Below are positions 22,838 through 33,051 of a stretch of 64,000 nucleotides of DNA, one piece after another. The stretch is from Vibrio rarus. GTDB lineage: Bacteria > Pseudomonadota > Gammaproteobacteria > Enterobacterales > Vibrionaceae. The stretch is taken from contig NZ_AP024900.1 of NCBI RefSeq assembly GCF_024347075.1, forward strand, positions 496,001 through 560,000. The letters are read 5' to 3'. The notes under the pieces are model-generated. The model did not search any database. It was not told the origin of the DNA and saw only the letters and a list, made by a program, of their open reading frames with translations. Position 1 is the first letter of the stretch. The number at the start of each line of letters is the position of its first letter. The position numbers and the translations under genes are program-made.

Positions 22838-23509
22838 TCAAAGGTTATCTTGCTGAGTGAGTATTGAGTGAGTGAAGCGACTGCGAAGATAAAAGCCTCT
22901 CGGCAGTGTCTTTATTTTTTTTCCATTGGCCCCATAAGCGTCAGTTAAAGCTCGGCTATTGGCTGCTTTTGGCCGAATTTGCATGACTTCCCCATGCCTG
23001 GCGTTGATTTCATGAATACGACCTGTTGCGATCATTTCCATCAACTCTTCCCAATCTTGTTGTAATAAAGTTTGTTCTTCTTCTGAAGGAGTCCAAAGCT
23101 TAGCAAAGCCCACGTGTCGCTCTGCAATGGGTAACTCTCTTTCCCCTTCAACTGGCACCCATAGAACTTTGCTTAGCTTTTGTTTTACATGACTTTGCTG
23201 CCAAGTAAGGCCGTGAATGCCTGTCAGCGCAGCCACACAGACAAAAGTACTTTCTAAAGGTTTACCGCTATAACTGAGAGGGATCGTTTTTAATTCTATT
23301 CCTAAATGAGCAAAGTCTTGCTCTGGGCGACTTCCAGCCTGTGCACCTAGGTGCATCTCAATGAGTTGTCCTACCCAGCCTTTATCTCGACGAAGATCTT
23401 GTGGAACAGCGATGCCCACCTCTTCGGCTAACTCCGCGAAAGAATACCCAGCAAGCTGTTCAGCCCGCTGTAAGAGCTCCAATTCTGTTTTAGGGGGAGT
23501 TTTCAACAC
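22838..23509 (-). CDS. mutH: DNA mismatch repair endonuclease MutH
   Basis: A 223-aa endonuclease that nicks the unmethylated strand at hemimethylated GATC sites when activated by MutS-MutL. The catalytic motif is spread as in the family: Glu in [13 protein letters not shown], Asp in [13 protein letters not shown] and the ELK of the same segment. MutH implies Dam methylation. The frame is open to 23614, but the GTG at 23509, with GGAAAA before it, gives the usual N-terminus ([20 protein letters not shown]); a TTG one codon later is an alternative. Confidence 0.93.
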   Translation of the reverse strand: MLKTPPKTELELLQRAEQLAGYSFAELAEEVGIAVPQDLRRDKGWVGQLIEMHLGAQAGSRPEQDFAHLGIELKTIPLSYSGKPLESTFVCVAALTGIHGLTWQQSHVKQKLSKVLWVPVEGERELPIAERHVGFAKLWTPSEEEQTLLQQDWEELMEMIATGRIHEINARHGEVMQIRPKAANSRALTDAYGANGKKIKTLPRGFYLRSRFTHSILTQQDNL

Positions 23510-23606
23510 GTTAGTTTTCCAAGTGAGTAAAAGATCTTTAAATGAGCAAGATCGTTGAAGATAAATCAATGGACAAGTATAAGCTAATTTATGTACAAAA
23601 TGAAGG

Positions 23607-24085
23607 TTATCCACAGGCTGTGAAATTAACTAGATAAAAAATAATTACCATGTATAAAAAAACAGGGGTTTAGGTGATGTTTCTATCTTGTTTTAGTGGA
23701 TTAAGTATGCCTGAGTAAGTGAGTTGTGTGGATAAAAGATGGAACGGTGGAATTTTAAACGATCTTAAAGGATCAATAATTAACCAGTGTTATATTCTGT
23801 TTTTAAATGCATTGTTTGCATGTTAACTATTGATTTTTAAGGTTATATTTAAAATGTGATGCAGGTTTGATTATTTGTAGATGATCAATTAATAATCCAC
23901 AGATTACTTGATTACTCTTTTCTCACAAAGTTATTCACAGATATAGTGAATAAATACCTTCTATCCACCTTTTTCTGTTGATAAGGTGAAATTGGTATGT
24001 ATTTTAAGCGAAAGCCTACTCTGGCTTCATACTTTCATCACTTTTACTGCGGTTACATTTGCTCAACTAGGTGATCTGTGGAAAA
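23607..24085. promoter_or_regulatory. AT-rich mutH-rppH spacer with several DnaA-box-like sites
   Basis: There are two perfect TTATCCACA boxes: 23607-23615 (plus) and 23727-23735 (minus, TGTGGATAA). One-mismatch versions lie at 23893-23901 (TAATCCACA), 23931-23939 (TTATTCACA), 23976-23984 (minus) and 24077-24085 (minus). The 600-bp gap (23510-24123) holds no credible gene. A DnaA-bound regulatory or titration region is inference; promoters for mutH and rppH must also lie here. Confidence 0.55.
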
Positions 24086-24123
24086 ATCAAGACATATAAC
24101 TTTTTATCAGTAGAGGCTAGCCA

Positions 24124-24642
24124 GTGATCGATGGCGATGGTTACCGCTTAAATGTGGGAATCGTAATATGTAATAACCATGGTCAAGTGTTTTGGGCTAA
24201 ACGATACGGACAACATTCATGGCAATTCCCACAAGGTGGGATAGATGAAGGTGAAACGCCTGAACAGGCGATGTACCGAGAATTGTATGAAGAGGTTGGG
24301 TTAACCAAGCAAGATGTGAAAATAGTCACTACGAGTCGTCATTGGTTGCGTTATCGTCTGCCAAAACGATTAGTTCGCTGGGATTCCAAACCTGTCTGTA
24401 TTGGACAAAAGCAAAAATGGTTTTTATTGCAATTAATCTGTGATGAATCACAGGTTAATATGCAAAGAGGGCCGACTCCAGAATTTGATGGATGGCGTTG
24501 GGTAAGCTTTTGGTATCCAGTGAGACAAGTGGTCTCTTTTAAAAGAGACGTTTATCGCAGAGCTATGAAGGAGTTTGCTTCTTTTGCTATGCCATTTAAA
24601 GATCGAAAGCAAAACCGAAAACGCAAACACCGTCGAGGGTAG
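24124..24642 (+). CDS. rppH: RNA pyrophosphohydrolase RppH
   Basis: A 172-aa Nudix hydrolase that removes pyrophosphate from the 5' end of mRNA and so starts RNase E-dependent decay. The Nudix box is complete in [23 protein letters not shown] (about residues 38-60). The start [17 protein letters not shown] is the family N-terminus; it uses GTG. The tail is strongly basic ([14 protein letters not shown]). ptsP follows after 12 bases, the same pairing as in E. coli. Confidence 0.96.
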   Translation: MIDGDGYRLNVGIVICNNHGQVFWAKRYGQHSWQFPQGGIDEGETPEQAMYRELYEEVGLTKQDVKIVTTSRHWLRYRLPKRLVRWDSKPVCIGQKQKWFLLQLICDESQVNMQRGPTPEFDGWRWVSFWYPVRQVVSFKRDVYRRAMKEFASFAMPFKDRKQNRKRKHRRG

Positions 24643-24654
24643 TGAGGCGCAACA

Positions 24655-26907
24655 ATGCTAAATCAACTTAGGGATATAGTTGAGCACGTATCTCGAGTCG
24701 AAGATATTTATCAAGCACTTGAGGTGTTTGTTGAACGTACCTGCGATGCGATAAATAGCGAATGTTGCACTATCTACCTATCTAATCATCAAAAGCAGCG
24801 CCTTGAGTTAATGGCAACTAAGGGGCTGACTTTTTCTGGAAAACAACTGCATATAGGCTTTAATGAAGGATTAGTTGGTCTAGTGCATAGAACGGCTAAA
24901 CCCCTCAATGTCGCTCAAGCCTCCATACATCCGGACTATAAATTTTTTCCTCAATTAGGCGAGGATGTGTATCAGGCATTTTTAGCCACACCTATCGTTT
25001 ACCGTAAACGAATTTTAGGTGTCGTAGTCATACAGCAAAAGAAAACCCGTCTATTTAGTGATACTGAAGAGTCTTTTTTAGTGACACTTGCCGCGCAATT
25101 AGCCGTATTAATAGCCAGTGAACAGCAGCAAGGTAATTGGCTTCTGCAAGAGCGAAAAATCTCAGTGGTATCAGGGCTTTCTGCCTGTAATGGTATTGCC
25201 ATTGGTCCTATATGGCAGGGGAATTACGAACCTTCGCTCAGTGATGTTGCCCCAGCTTCTGTTATCGATATAGAAAGAGATAAAGAGTGGTTGCTGGTGG
25301 CGGTCGAAAGTGCCTTAAAAGAATTTCGACGTTTAAGAAAGCAGTTAGACAGTGATCTTAATAAAGATGCGTTGGCCATTTTTGATTTATTTACTCACCT
25401 ACTCAATGATCCCAAATTGCGGGGAGATTTAATTCAGCAAATAGAAAAGGGTGATACTGCCGACTGGGCGTTACGTCAGGTTATTGAGCGTTATTCGGCT
25501 CGCTTTGGGCGAATGACGGATGTGTATTTGCAACAGCGTGCCCAGGACGTAAGAGAGTTAGGGCAGAGGTTGTTATACTTTCTCTACCACTCTCAGTCTC
25601 AAGAAATTCAGCTAGATAAGCCGGTGATTTTTGTGGTTAATGAGCTAACCACAACCTTATTGGCCTCCGTGCCAAGAGATAAATTGCTGGGGGTCATATC
25701 CTTGCAAGGTGGGGTGAACTCTCACGCGGCTATTTTATCGCGCGCCCTTGGTATCCCTTCCGTTATCGGCCCTAACTTAAAAAATATTGATGCCGATGAC
25801 CGCCATATTATTTTGGACGGTTATAGCGGTGAAGTGTTGCTTGATCCTACAGAGCAAGAGATGGTGGAGTATCAAAAGCTCCAGGATGAAGAGTTGGAAG
25901 TGCGCTCTATGGTGGAGTCTGAACTGTACCTTCCCGCTGTCACTGTAGATAAAACCCCCATTACCATTTTATTGAATACAGGGTTAGGACCTGATGATAG
26001 TTACTTTTATTTCAATTTGGTGGATGGAGTAGGACTGTATCGCACAGAGATTTCCTTTATTCTCAAGCAAGCGTTTCCATCAGAAGATGAGCAGGTGGAA
26101 ATTTATCGCAAAGTGCTTGCCTGTTCTGCAGGTAAGCCCGTTGTCATGCGAACCTTAGATATTGGTGGGGACAAGTCGCTACCTTATTTCCCAATGGAGG
26201 AAGAAAACCCATTTCTTGGCTGGCGGGGCATTCGATTTACGTTGGATCATCCGGATATTTTCTTGATACAAATTCGGGCAATGATGCGCGCCGCCATTGC
26301 TCAGAAGAGTGAGTTAAAAGTGTTGTTGCCGATGATCTCTGGTGTGCCAGAGTTAGACTCGGCTCTTGCTTTAATTGCTCAAGCTTATCATGAAGTGGCA
26401 TTAACGCACCCCAGAGTGAAGAAGCCGCAAGTTGGCATAATGCTTGAAGTGCCATCCATGATCTATCTGTTACCTGTTATTGCTGATCGTATTGATTTTG
26501 TCTCTGTTGGTACCAATGATCTCACTCAATACTTGTTGGCGGTTGATCGTAATAATAGTCAGGTATCAGAGTTGTATGAAGTGGTGCATCCTTCTGTATT
26601 ACTTGCTCTAAAGCAGATTCAAGGGGCGTGTGAACATGCCAATATCCCAGTGTCTGTGTGTGGCGAGTTAGCCGGTGACCCTATTGGTGTCTTGCTCTTA
26701 CTCGGCCTTGGGTTTACCCAGTTAAGTATGAACTCTGCTAATGTGGCCAACATTAAGTATGTGATAAGGCAGTCGAATCTTAAAGAATTAGAAGAATTGG
26801 CGAGTCAAGCCATTACCAAGCCTTATGCATCTAATGTATATGAGCTTGCTTTTGATTACCTTGAAGGGAGAGGGTTAGCTGGTTTTGTCCGTCCAGGAAA
26901 GCATTAA
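24655..26907 (+). CDS. ptsP: PEP-protein phosphotransferase PtsP (enzyme I-Ntr)
   Basis: A 750-aa protein: an N-terminal GAF domain (about 1-165) and enzyme I domains. The phospho-histidine segment is GGVNSHAAILSRALGIPSV (near 355) and the PEP-binding barrel has VGLYRTEISFI, MRTLDIGGDKSLPYF, and SVCGELAGDP near the end. It starts the nitrogen-related PTS cascade (PtsP, NPr, EIIA-Ntr) from PEP and responds to glutamine/2-oxoglutarate in E. coli. Its TAA shares one base with the ATG of the next gene. Confidence 0.96.
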   Translation: MLNQLRDIVEHVSRVEDIYQALEVFVERTCDAINSECCTIYLSNHQKQRLELMATKGLTFSGKQLHIGFNEGLVGLVHRTAKPLNVAQASIHPDYKFFPQLGEDVYQAFLATPIVYRKRILGVVVIQQKKTRLFSDTEESFLVTLAAQLAVLIASEQQQGNWLLQERKISVVSGLSACNGIAIGPIWQGNYEPSLSDVAPASVIDIERDKEWLLVAVESALKEFRRLRKQLDSDLNKDALAIFDLFTHLLNDPKLRGDLIQQIEKGDTADWALRQVIERYSARFGRMTDVYLQQRAQDVRELGQRLLYFLYHSQSQEIQLDKPVIFVVNELTTTLLASVPRDKLLGVISLQGGVNSHAAILSRALGIPSVIGPNLKNIDADDRHIILDGYSGEVLLDPTEQEMVEYQKLQDEELEVRSMVESELYLPAVTVDKTPITILLNTGLGPDDSYFYFNLVDGVGLYRTEISFILKQAFPSEDEQVEIYRKVLACSAGKPVVMRTLDIGGDKSLPYFPMEEENPFLGWRGIRFTLDHPDIFLIQIRAMMRAAIAQKSELKVLLPMISGVPELDSALALIAQAYHEVALTHPRVKKPQVGIMLEVPSMIYLLPVIADRIDFVSVGTNDLTQYLLAVDRNNSQVSELYEVVHPSVLLALKQIQGACEHANIPVSVCGELAGDPIGVLLLLGLGFTQLSMNSANVANIKYVIRQSNLKELEELASQAITKPYASNVYELAFDYLEGRGLAGFVRPGKH

Positions 26908-27704
26908 TGGTTACATTTGAATTAGTTATAGTTTTAGTTATGCTAGGTGCCGTCGTTGGCGTATTGGCCGGTTTACTCGGTATCGGCGGTGGCTTAATCA
27001 TTGTGCCGTCACTGCTGTTTTTACTGCCTATGTTTGGTATTGATGCAGACGTTGCCATGCAGATGGCTTTAGCCACCTCTTTAGCTTGTATTATTATCAC
27101 ATCCAGCTCATCAGCATTTAATCACTATAGAGTGAATAATGTGGATGTTTTTGTGGTTAAATTTTTAATACCGGGGATAATTTTAGGGGGATTTATCGGC
27201 AGTTTTGTGGCTGAATTCCTCCCAAGCCAGTATTTACCACCGATTTTTGGTTGTATTGTTCTTGGGTTATCCGTACGAATGTTTCTTTCGATTCGAAGTA
27301 CACGCACAAAACGAACGCTTGGTGTGACAAACTCCTTTATATCTGGAGCAAGCATCGGTACTATTTCAAGCCTTGCTGGTATTGGTGGTGGCTCTTTGTT
27401 AGTCCCTTTTCTTAATCGGCATGGGATAGAAATGCGTAAGGCGGTTGGAACTTCGTCTTTTTGTAGCGCATTATTAGCAACCTCTGGAATGCTCGGTTTT
27501 GTTTTTCATGGCGCCAGCTCAGATGCTTTACCTGCCCACAGTTTTGGTTATGTTTATTTACCAGCGTTGTTCGCTATTGCGTCTAGTTCCATATTAACCA
27601 GTAAATTAGGCGTACGGTTGACGACAATATTACCGACAGTAATATTGAAAAAAATATTTGCTGTATTGCTCTTACTCATAGCAGTACGCATGCTTCTCTT
27701 TTAA
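26907..27704 (+). CDS. TSUP (TauE/SafE) family membrane permease
   Basis: A 265-aa inner-membrane protein with two related halves, each carrying the glycine-rich family motif: GVLAGLLGIGGGLIIVPSL (about 18-36) and SSLAGIGGGSLLVPFLN (about 150-166). The family moves sulfur-containing or other organic anions; no substrate can be assigned. It is translationally coupled to ptsP and lies 21 bases before lgt, an arrangement I recall from other Vibrio genomes. Confidence 0.88.
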   Translation: MVTFELVIVLVMLGAVVGVLAGLLGIGGGLIIVPSLLFLLPMFGIDADVAMQMALATSLACIIITSSSSAFNHYRVNNVDVFVVKFLIPGIILGGFIGSFVAEFLPSQYLPPIFGCIVLGLSVRMFLSIRSTRTKRTLGVTNSFISGASIGTISSLAGIGGGSLLVPFLNRHGIEMRKAVGTSSFCSALLATSGMLGFVFHGASSDALPAHSFGYVYLPALFAIASSSILTSKLGVRLTTILPTVILKKIFAVLLLLIAVRMLLF

Positions 27705-27725
27705 TGAAAACTCTAAGAAGACATT

Positions 27726-28553
27726 ATGAATCAAGGATTTCTCACTTTCCCTCATATTGATCCTGTAATTTTAGAAATTGGTCCAATTTCTATTCGTTGG
27801 TATGGATTGATGTATCTAGTTGGTTTTGCCTTTGCTATGTGGTTGGCAAATCGTCGCGCTGATAAGCCTAATAGTGGCTGGAATCGTGAGCAGGTATCAG
27901 ACCTATTGTTTCTTGGTTTTTTAGGGGTAGTCGTGGGTGGCCGTATCGGCTACGTGATTTTTTATCACTTTGATTTATTCCTCGATAATCCGCTTTATTT
28001 ATTTAAAGTTTGGACGGGGGGCATGTCATTTCACGGTGGTCTGATCGGGGTGATCTCCGCCATGGCCTACTACGCCTATCGAAATAATCGTACCTTCTTT
28101 AATGTTGCTGATTTTATTGCGCCACTGATACCGTTTGGTTTAGGTATGGGACGCATTGGTAACTTTATGAATGATGAGCTTTGGGGAAGAGTGACAGATG
28201 TGAAGTGGGCTGTACTGTTCCCATCTGGTGGCTATCTACCACGTCATCCATCTCAGCTTTATGAAGCCTTTCTTGAAGGGGTGGTACTGTTCCTTATCTT
28301 GAATATCTTTATTCGTAAACCAAGACCGGCTGGCGCAGTCGCGGGTTTATTTTTAATGGGCTACGGTACTTTCCGTTTCACCGTTGAATATTTCAGAGAG
28401 CCCGATGCTCAACTTGGTTTGTTTGGTGACTGGATATCCATGGGGCAAATCTTATCATCACCGATGATTTTTATTGGCGCAGGTATGATTTGGTGGGCCT
28501 ATAAATACAATAAAAAGTCGCTACAAACGACGACGGCTAAGGATAAATCATGA
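27726..28553 (+). CDS. lgt: Prolipoprotein diacylglyceryl transferase Lgt
   Basis: A 275-aa, seven-helix inner-membrane enzyme that attaches diacylglycerol from phosphatidylglycerol to the lipobox cysteine of prolipoproteins, the step before LspA (also in this window). Signature segments are [30 protein letters not shown] and [14 protein letters not shown]. It overlaps thyA by four bases, the conserved lgt-thyA coupling. Confidence 0.97.
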   Translation: MNQGFLTFPHIDPVILEIGPISIRWYGLMYLVGFAFAMWLANRRADKPNSGWNREQVSDLLFLGFLGVVVGGRIGYVIFYHFDLFLDNPLYLFKVWTGGMSFHGGLIGVISAMAYYAYRNNRTFFNVADFIAPLIPFGLGMGRIGNFMNDELWGRVTDVKWAVLFPSGGYLPRHPSQLYEAFLEGVVLFLILNIFIRKPRPAGAVAGLFLMGYGTFRFTVEYFREPDAQLGLFGDWISMGQILSSPMIFIGAGMIWWAYKYNKKSLQTTTAKDKS

Positions 28554-29401
28554 AGCAATACCTAGATTTATGCCATCGCATTGTTGATAACGGACATTGG
28601 ATTGAAAATCAGCGTACAGGCAAGCGTTGCCTGACGGTGGTGAATGCCGATTTAACCTATGATGTAGGAAATAATGCCTTCCCTCTAGTGACTACTCGCA
28701 AGAGTTTTTGGAAAGCCGCGGTCGCTGAACTCCTTGGTTATATTCGTGGTTATGATAATGCGGAGCAATTTCGTCAGTTAGGTACGAAAACTTGGGATGC
28801 CAATGCCAACTTAAATGAAGCATGGCTAAACAATAGTTACCGTAAAGGCGAAGATGATATGGGACGCGTTTACGGCGTTCAAGGTCGTCAGTGGGCCAAA
28901 CCTGATGGCGGTCATATCGACCAATTACGCAAAATTGTTGACGATCTGACTCAGGGAGTGGATGACCGAGGGGAAATCCTTAACTTCTATAACCCTGGAG
29001 AGTTTCATATGGGGTGCTTACGTCCTTGTATGTACAGCCACCATTTCTCTTTACTTGGCGACACTCTGTATTTGAATAGTACTCAGCGCTCTTGTGACGT
29101 GCCCCTTGGGCTTAATTTTAACATGGTACAAGTGTATGCGTTTTTGGCGATTATGGCGCAAATCACAGGGCACAAAGCGGGTGTGGCGTATCATAAAATA
29201 GTCAACGCACATATTTATGAAGATCAGTTAGAATTGATGCGCGATGTACAACTGCAACGCCAGCCTTTACCGGCAGCAAAATTCATTATAAACCCAAAAA
29301 TTAAGTCTCTGGAAGATTTAGAAACTTGGGTAACCTTGGATGACTTTTCTGTTGAGGGGTATGAATCTCACCCTGCTATTCGCTACCCATTTTCGGTTTA
29401 A
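28550..29401 (+). CDS. thyA: Thymidylate synthase ThyA
   Basis: A 283-aa enzyme that makes dTMP from dUMP with methylene-tetrahydrofolate. The nucleophile is Cys160 in [13 protein letters not shown]. The folate/dUMP segments [29 protein letters not shown] and [12 protein letters not shown] are intact. It is somewhat longer than E. coli ThyA (264 aa), typical of the Vibrio branch. Last gene of the rppH-to-thyA run; a terminator follows. Confidence 0.97.
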   Translation: MKQYLDLCHRIVDNGHWIENQRTGKRCLTVVNADLTYDVGNNAFPLVTTRKSFWKAAVAELLGYIRGYDNAEQFRQLGTKTWDANANLNEAWLNNSYRKGEDDMGRVYGVQGRQWAKPDGGHIDQLRKIVDDLTQGVDDRGEILNFYNPGEFHMGCLRPCMYSHHFSLLGDTLYLNSTQRSCDVPLGLNFNMVQVYAFLAIMAQITGHKAGVAYHKIVNAHIYEDQLELMRDVQLQRQPLPAAKFIINPKIKSLEDLETWVTLDDFSVEGYESHPAIRYPFSV

Positions 29402-29451
29402 GGCAAAAATAATAAATTTATCTCACTGAATTTAATAAATTATTTATAAGA

Positions 29452-29479
29452 GGCTAATATTTAGGTATTAGCCTTTTTT
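29452..29479 (+). terminator. thyA terminator
   Basis: The stem GGCTAATA/TATTAGCC with a six-base loop is followed by six T. Confidence 0.9.
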
Positions 29480-29513
29480 GTTGCTTAATACCTGTGGATA
29501 GAGTTGCTTGAAT

Positions 29514-30509
29514 ATGAAATATGGATATTTCTCAGTCTTTGCTGTTGGCATGCTAACCTTACCTAATATCGCTTTCTCTAGCCTTATTGATACCGATAAA
29601 TACTTATCTGACATTTATTCAACGGCGTTAGTGCTTACGGATAGTGAGTTGGTGAGTTTCGGTTTTGGTAATTTTGATCCTAACCAAGTTTTTGGCACCA
29701 ATAACCCTGATTTTGGGGGAAAAGATGCCATTGATACACGCCGTCGAATCGCTGTGACCTCATTACCCATTTCATTTCAGTTTTCCAATGACAATAGTGC
29801 TTGGCTACAACGGCTGAAACTTAGAGCCGCATATATGGAGTTAAGACGAGATATTAATTACGATCTGATTACCTCACCAGATGGCACTCAGTGGCAAACG
29901 GATGAAAATAAAGATCAAGTGTTAGCGGGTTATGCTGAGTACTCTGTCGGTTATCAAGTCTCGGAAGGGTGGCAGTTCTTTGTGGGATCGGGTCTGCATC
30001 TTATGCACTACAGCAACCAATTTACCGCCAATAGCCCAGCAAAGGATTATCTTGATCAGCAAGGCATTGCCTCAGTGATTAATGGATCTTCCAATACATG
30101 GATGATAGAGCCTCAGTTGGATTTTATTTATACCAAAGATATTGGGCCGGGTGAGCTCAAGTTTAATAGTGAATATCATTACTTTTGGGGGCGTAGCTTT
30201 TCTGGAAGTATCGATACGTCCGGTGCCACTCCTAGTGGGTGGCGGGTAATGAATGGCCTGCAATACAAATATCATCTGAAGCCGTGGGGGAGTCGCAAGC
30301 AAGATGTACTGTTTAGAGCACGACGGGTGGATGTAGGAGGGGATCTTAGAGATCCTCTTGATACGACTCACTATGGTGAGTACAGCATAGGGTGGCTACT
30401 TGACACTAGTGACTATTCTGCTCTGTTTTATAATGTTGGTATTGGCGTCAGTATTAACTACGGTAGCTCTTTAAAAGGTGGTGCCTTGGTACTGTTTTAT
30501 AATGAATAG
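29514..30509 (+). CDS. Outer-membrane beta-barrel protein (probably solitary autotransporter-type barrel)
   Basis: A 331-aa exported protein. The signal peptide is MKYGYFSVFAVGMLTLPNIAFSS. The rest alternates hydrophobic and polar residues with aromatic girdles, as in a beta-barrel (WQFFVGSGLHLMHYSN, YSIGWLLDTSDYSALFYNVGIGVSINY), and ends ALVLFYNE. It fits the Vibrio family called solitary outer-membrane autotransporter barrel (Omp_AT); no passenger domain is present. ATG at 29514 was chosen over a TTG at 29508. It stands alone between two terminators. Confidence 0.65.
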   Translation: MKYGYFSVFAVGMLTLPNIAFSSLIDTDKYLSDIYSTALVLTDSELVSFGFGNFDPNQVFGTNNPDFGGKDAIDTRRRIAVTSLPISFQFSNDNSAWLQRLKLRAAYMELRRDINYDLITSPDGTQWQTDENKDQVLAGYAEYSVGYQVSEGWQFFVGSGLHLMHYSNQFTANSPAKDYLDQQGIASVINGSSNTWMIEPQLDFIYTKDIGPGELKFNSEYHYFWGRSFSGSIDTSGATPSGWRVMNGLQYKYHLKPWGSRKQDVLFRARRVDVGGDLRDPLDTTHYGEYSIGWLLDTSDYSALFYNVGIGVSINYGSSLKGGALVLFYNE

Positions 30510-30530
30510 AGAGTATTGGCTTTGGGCAAT

Positions 30531-30566
30531 AAAAAACCGGCTACTAAAAAAAGTAGCCGGTTTTTT
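30531..30566. terminator. Bidirectional terminator between the barrel gene and nptA
   Basis: The stem AACCGGCTACT/AGTAGCCGGTT with an A-rich loop has A and T runs on both sides, so it serves both convergent genes. Confidence 0.92.
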
Positions 30567-30585
30567 GCTATTAATGAGCGGCTTA

Positions 30586-31734
30586 TTATGCGGTTAAGGC
30601 AATAATAGTTCCAGGCATTACAACGAAGACTGCGATGAGGTATCCAGCAACAACCCCTTTATTTTTGATCGCCATGCTAGAAATCCAATCTGCGCCTTTA
30701 AGGGGTAACTCTCTTAGGAATGGAATACCAAAGATAAATACTGTGGCGGCTATATTAAACAGTAAGTGCACTAGGGCAATTTGCAAAGCAAAAGCGGCAA
30801 ACTCACCGGATACGGCTGTTGCTGCTAGCAGTGCGGTAATACAAGTACCTATGTTAGCTCCTAGTGTAAATGGGTAGACATCGCGTACTTTCAGCACACC
30901 AGAGCCCACTAGAGGCACCATTAAGCTCGTTGTGGTAGATGATGATTGCACAAGGATAGTAACAATAGATCCTGAGAAGATACCGTGTAGAGGACCACGA
31001 CCAATGGCATTTTTTAAGATGTCACGAGCACGACCCACCATCAGTTTTTTCATGAGTTTACCCATGATGGTGATAGAGATAATAATGGTCGCAATACCCA
31101 AAATAATCATAGTTACACCAGCAATGATAGGACCAAAGGCGGTTAATGGCTCTTGAACCACACTAATAAGAGGCTTAGTGAGAGGTTTAATAAAGTTAAA
31201 GCCACCCATATTTAGGTCACCAGTGCCCATTAGAGGCGCAACTAGCCACGCAGAGAGCTTACCAAAGATACCGAACATCATTTCTAATGGCAGGAAGATA
31301 AGTACTGCAAGCAAATTAAAGAAGTCATGCACAGTGGCGCTGGCAAAAGCGCGTTTGAACTCTTCTTTGCAGCGTAGGTGTCCAAGGCTTACTAGTGTAT
31401 TGGTGACAGTAGTACCAATGTTGGCACCCATTACCATAGGGATTGCAATGCCAACCGGTAGGCCACCGGCAACAAGACCCACAATAATCGAAGTCACTGT
31501 ACTTGATGACTGAATAAGTGCTGTTGCTACAAGACCTATCATCAAACCTGCAACAGGATGTGAGGCGAAATCAAATAGTGTCTTAGCATGTTCGCCAGAA
31601 GCCATTTTAAAGCCACCGCCAACCATAGAAACAGATACTAGAAGTAGGTACAGCATGAAAGCCAAGTTAGCCCAACGTAACCAGCTAGATTTTCCTGCTG
31701 TTAGTGCTGAAACTGAGGATGCTTGGTTGTTCAT
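30586..31734 (-). CDS. nptA: Na+/phosphate cotransporter NptA
   Basis: A 382-aa inner-membrane protein of the Na/Pi-cotransporter II family. The two inverted halves carry the repeated motif: ALIQSSSTVTSIIVGLVAGG with MGANIGTTVTN, and ILVQSSSTTTSLMVPLVGSG with LGANIGTCITA. V. cholerae NptA (VC0676) was characterised as a sodium-dependent phosphate importer and is likewise next to nhaR. It supplements the Pst system encoded 12 kb away. Confidence 0.95.
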   Translation of the reverse strand: MNNQASSVSALTAGKSSWLRWANLAFMLYLLLVSVSMVGGGFKMASGEHAKTLFDFASHPVAGLMIGLVATALIQSSSTVTSIIVGLVAGGLPVGIAIPMVMGANIGTTVTNTLVSLGHLRCKEEFKRAFASATVHDFFNLLAVLIFLPLEMMFGIFGKLSAWLVAPLMGTGDLNMGGFNFIKPLTKPLISVVQEPLTAFGPIIAGVTMIILGIATIIISITIMGKLMKKLMVGRARDILKNAIGRGPLHGIFSGSIVTILVQSSSTTTSLMVPLVGSGVLKVRDVYPFTLGANIGTCITALLAATAVSGEFAAFALQIALVHLLFNIAATVFIFGIPFLRELPLKGADWISSMAIKNKGVVAGYLIAVFVVMPGTIIALTA

Positions 31735-32079
31735 TTGTTATCTCCGCGCCTTATGCAGGCTTTTAATCAACTATTTGCGAGTTTAGATAACTTATATTTC
31801 AGTTATATTACAGTTCGATAAAAAAAAGCCTTTTTATTACCGAATAAAAGCAATCGTTTACGTAAGAACTTTTTGTTTATAACTTGTTGTTTTTAAAGGT
31901 TTTATTTTGGTTCTGTTTCTTGGGTTTACTCTGTAATACAAGATGATAGTAGGTGTTTAGTGGGCAAAATTACAATTTTTATATGACAAAAATGTCATCT
32001 TCCTTTAACTTTGTTTCGGTATTATCGAAATTTAACGTGCTTTACCTTTAATTTTGCAACCCATTAAGCTGGAGTGTAC
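31735..32079. promoter_or_regulatory. nptA-nhaR divergent promoter region
   Basis: 345 bases without a gene, containing both divergent promoters. The clearest structure is the symmetrical site ATGACA-AAAA-TGTCAT at 31983-31998, about 80 bp before nhaR. TGTCAT is also the Pho-box half-site, but the halves here are inverted rather than direct. I cannot assign the binding protein. Confidence 0.5.
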
Positions 32080-32970
32080 ATGTCGCACCTGAATTACAAT
32101 CACCTTTATTACTTTTGGATGGTCTGCAAGCAGGGTTCCCTGACTAAAGCCGCTGATGCTTTGTTTTTGACACCCCAAACAGTGACCGGACAAATAAAAG
32201 CATTGGAGCAAAGGTTAAACGGTAAATTAACTAAACGTAATGGTCGCAGTATTGAGCCTACAGAGCTTGGGCAATTGGTATTTAAATACGCCGATAGGAT
32301 GTATGACCTGAGTTATGAGATGCTTGATATTGTGAATTACAGCCAACGAGCAAACTTATTATTTGAAGTTGGAGTTGCTGATGCCTTATCAAAAAGTTTA
32401 GTTAGCCAGATTTTATCAACCACAGTACCTTCTGATGGCAACATTCATTTAAGGTGTTATGAGTCCACTCATGAATTACTCCTAGAGCAACTATCGCAAC
32501 ATAAATTAGACATGATCCTTTCTGACTGCCCCATTGATTCCTCACAGAATGCGGGTCTCTATAGTAAAAAGCTGGGTGAGTGCAGTATGAGCTTTTGTTC
32601 TGCTACTTATATTGATGAAAAAGAATTCTTACCCAACTTAGAAAAATACAGGCTATTAATCCCAGGTTCTAGAACCTCAATGGGCAGAAAAGTCACCGAG
32701 TGGTGTGATAGGCAAGGATATCAACCTACTATTCTTGGCGAATTTGATGATTTTGCGCTCATGAAAGCATTTGCAGAAACTCATCCAGAGACCGTATTTG
32801 TTGCCCCTACTCGTTATCCATACAAATACAATGCCACGGGGGAGTTTTACCGTATAGCAGAAATTGAAGCATTAAAAGAAGAGTACTATGTTATTTTCGC
32901 AGAGCGTATGATCCAACATCCTGCGGTGAAAAGTGTGTGTGATGCTGATTTTTCTAATATATTTCATTAA
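32080..32970 (+). CDS. nhaR: LysR-family regulator NhaR
   Basis: A 296-aa LysR activator whose N-terminus [46 protein letters not shown] is diagnostic for NhaR, the sodium-responsive activator of the NhaA Na+/H+ antiporter. Here nhaR lies beside nptA rather than nhaA, as in V. cholerae (VC0676-VC0677). Start: ATG at 32080, with GGAG six bases before it; a GTG two codons earlier is in frame. Confidence 0.94.
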   Translation: MSHLNYNHLYYFWMVCKQGSLTKAADALFLTPQTVTGQIKALEQRLNGKLTKRNGRSIEPTELGQLVFKYADRMYDLSYEMLDIVNYSQRANLLFEVGVADALSKSLVSQILSTTVPSDGNIHLRCYESTHELLLEQLSQHKLDMILSDCPIDSSQNAGLYSKKLGECSMSFCSATYIDEKEFLPNLEKYRLLIPGSRTSMGRKVTEWCDRQGYQPTILGEFDDFALMKAFAETHPETVFVAPTRYPYKYNATGEFYRIAEIEALKEEYYVIFAERMIQHPAVKSVCDADFSNIFH

Positions 32971-33051
32971 TTTAGCTAAACTGCACTTTTACTTTATGAG
33001 CCTCGTCTGTAGGCTTGGTGACCAATCAAAATTAAATATTATTGAAACGCT

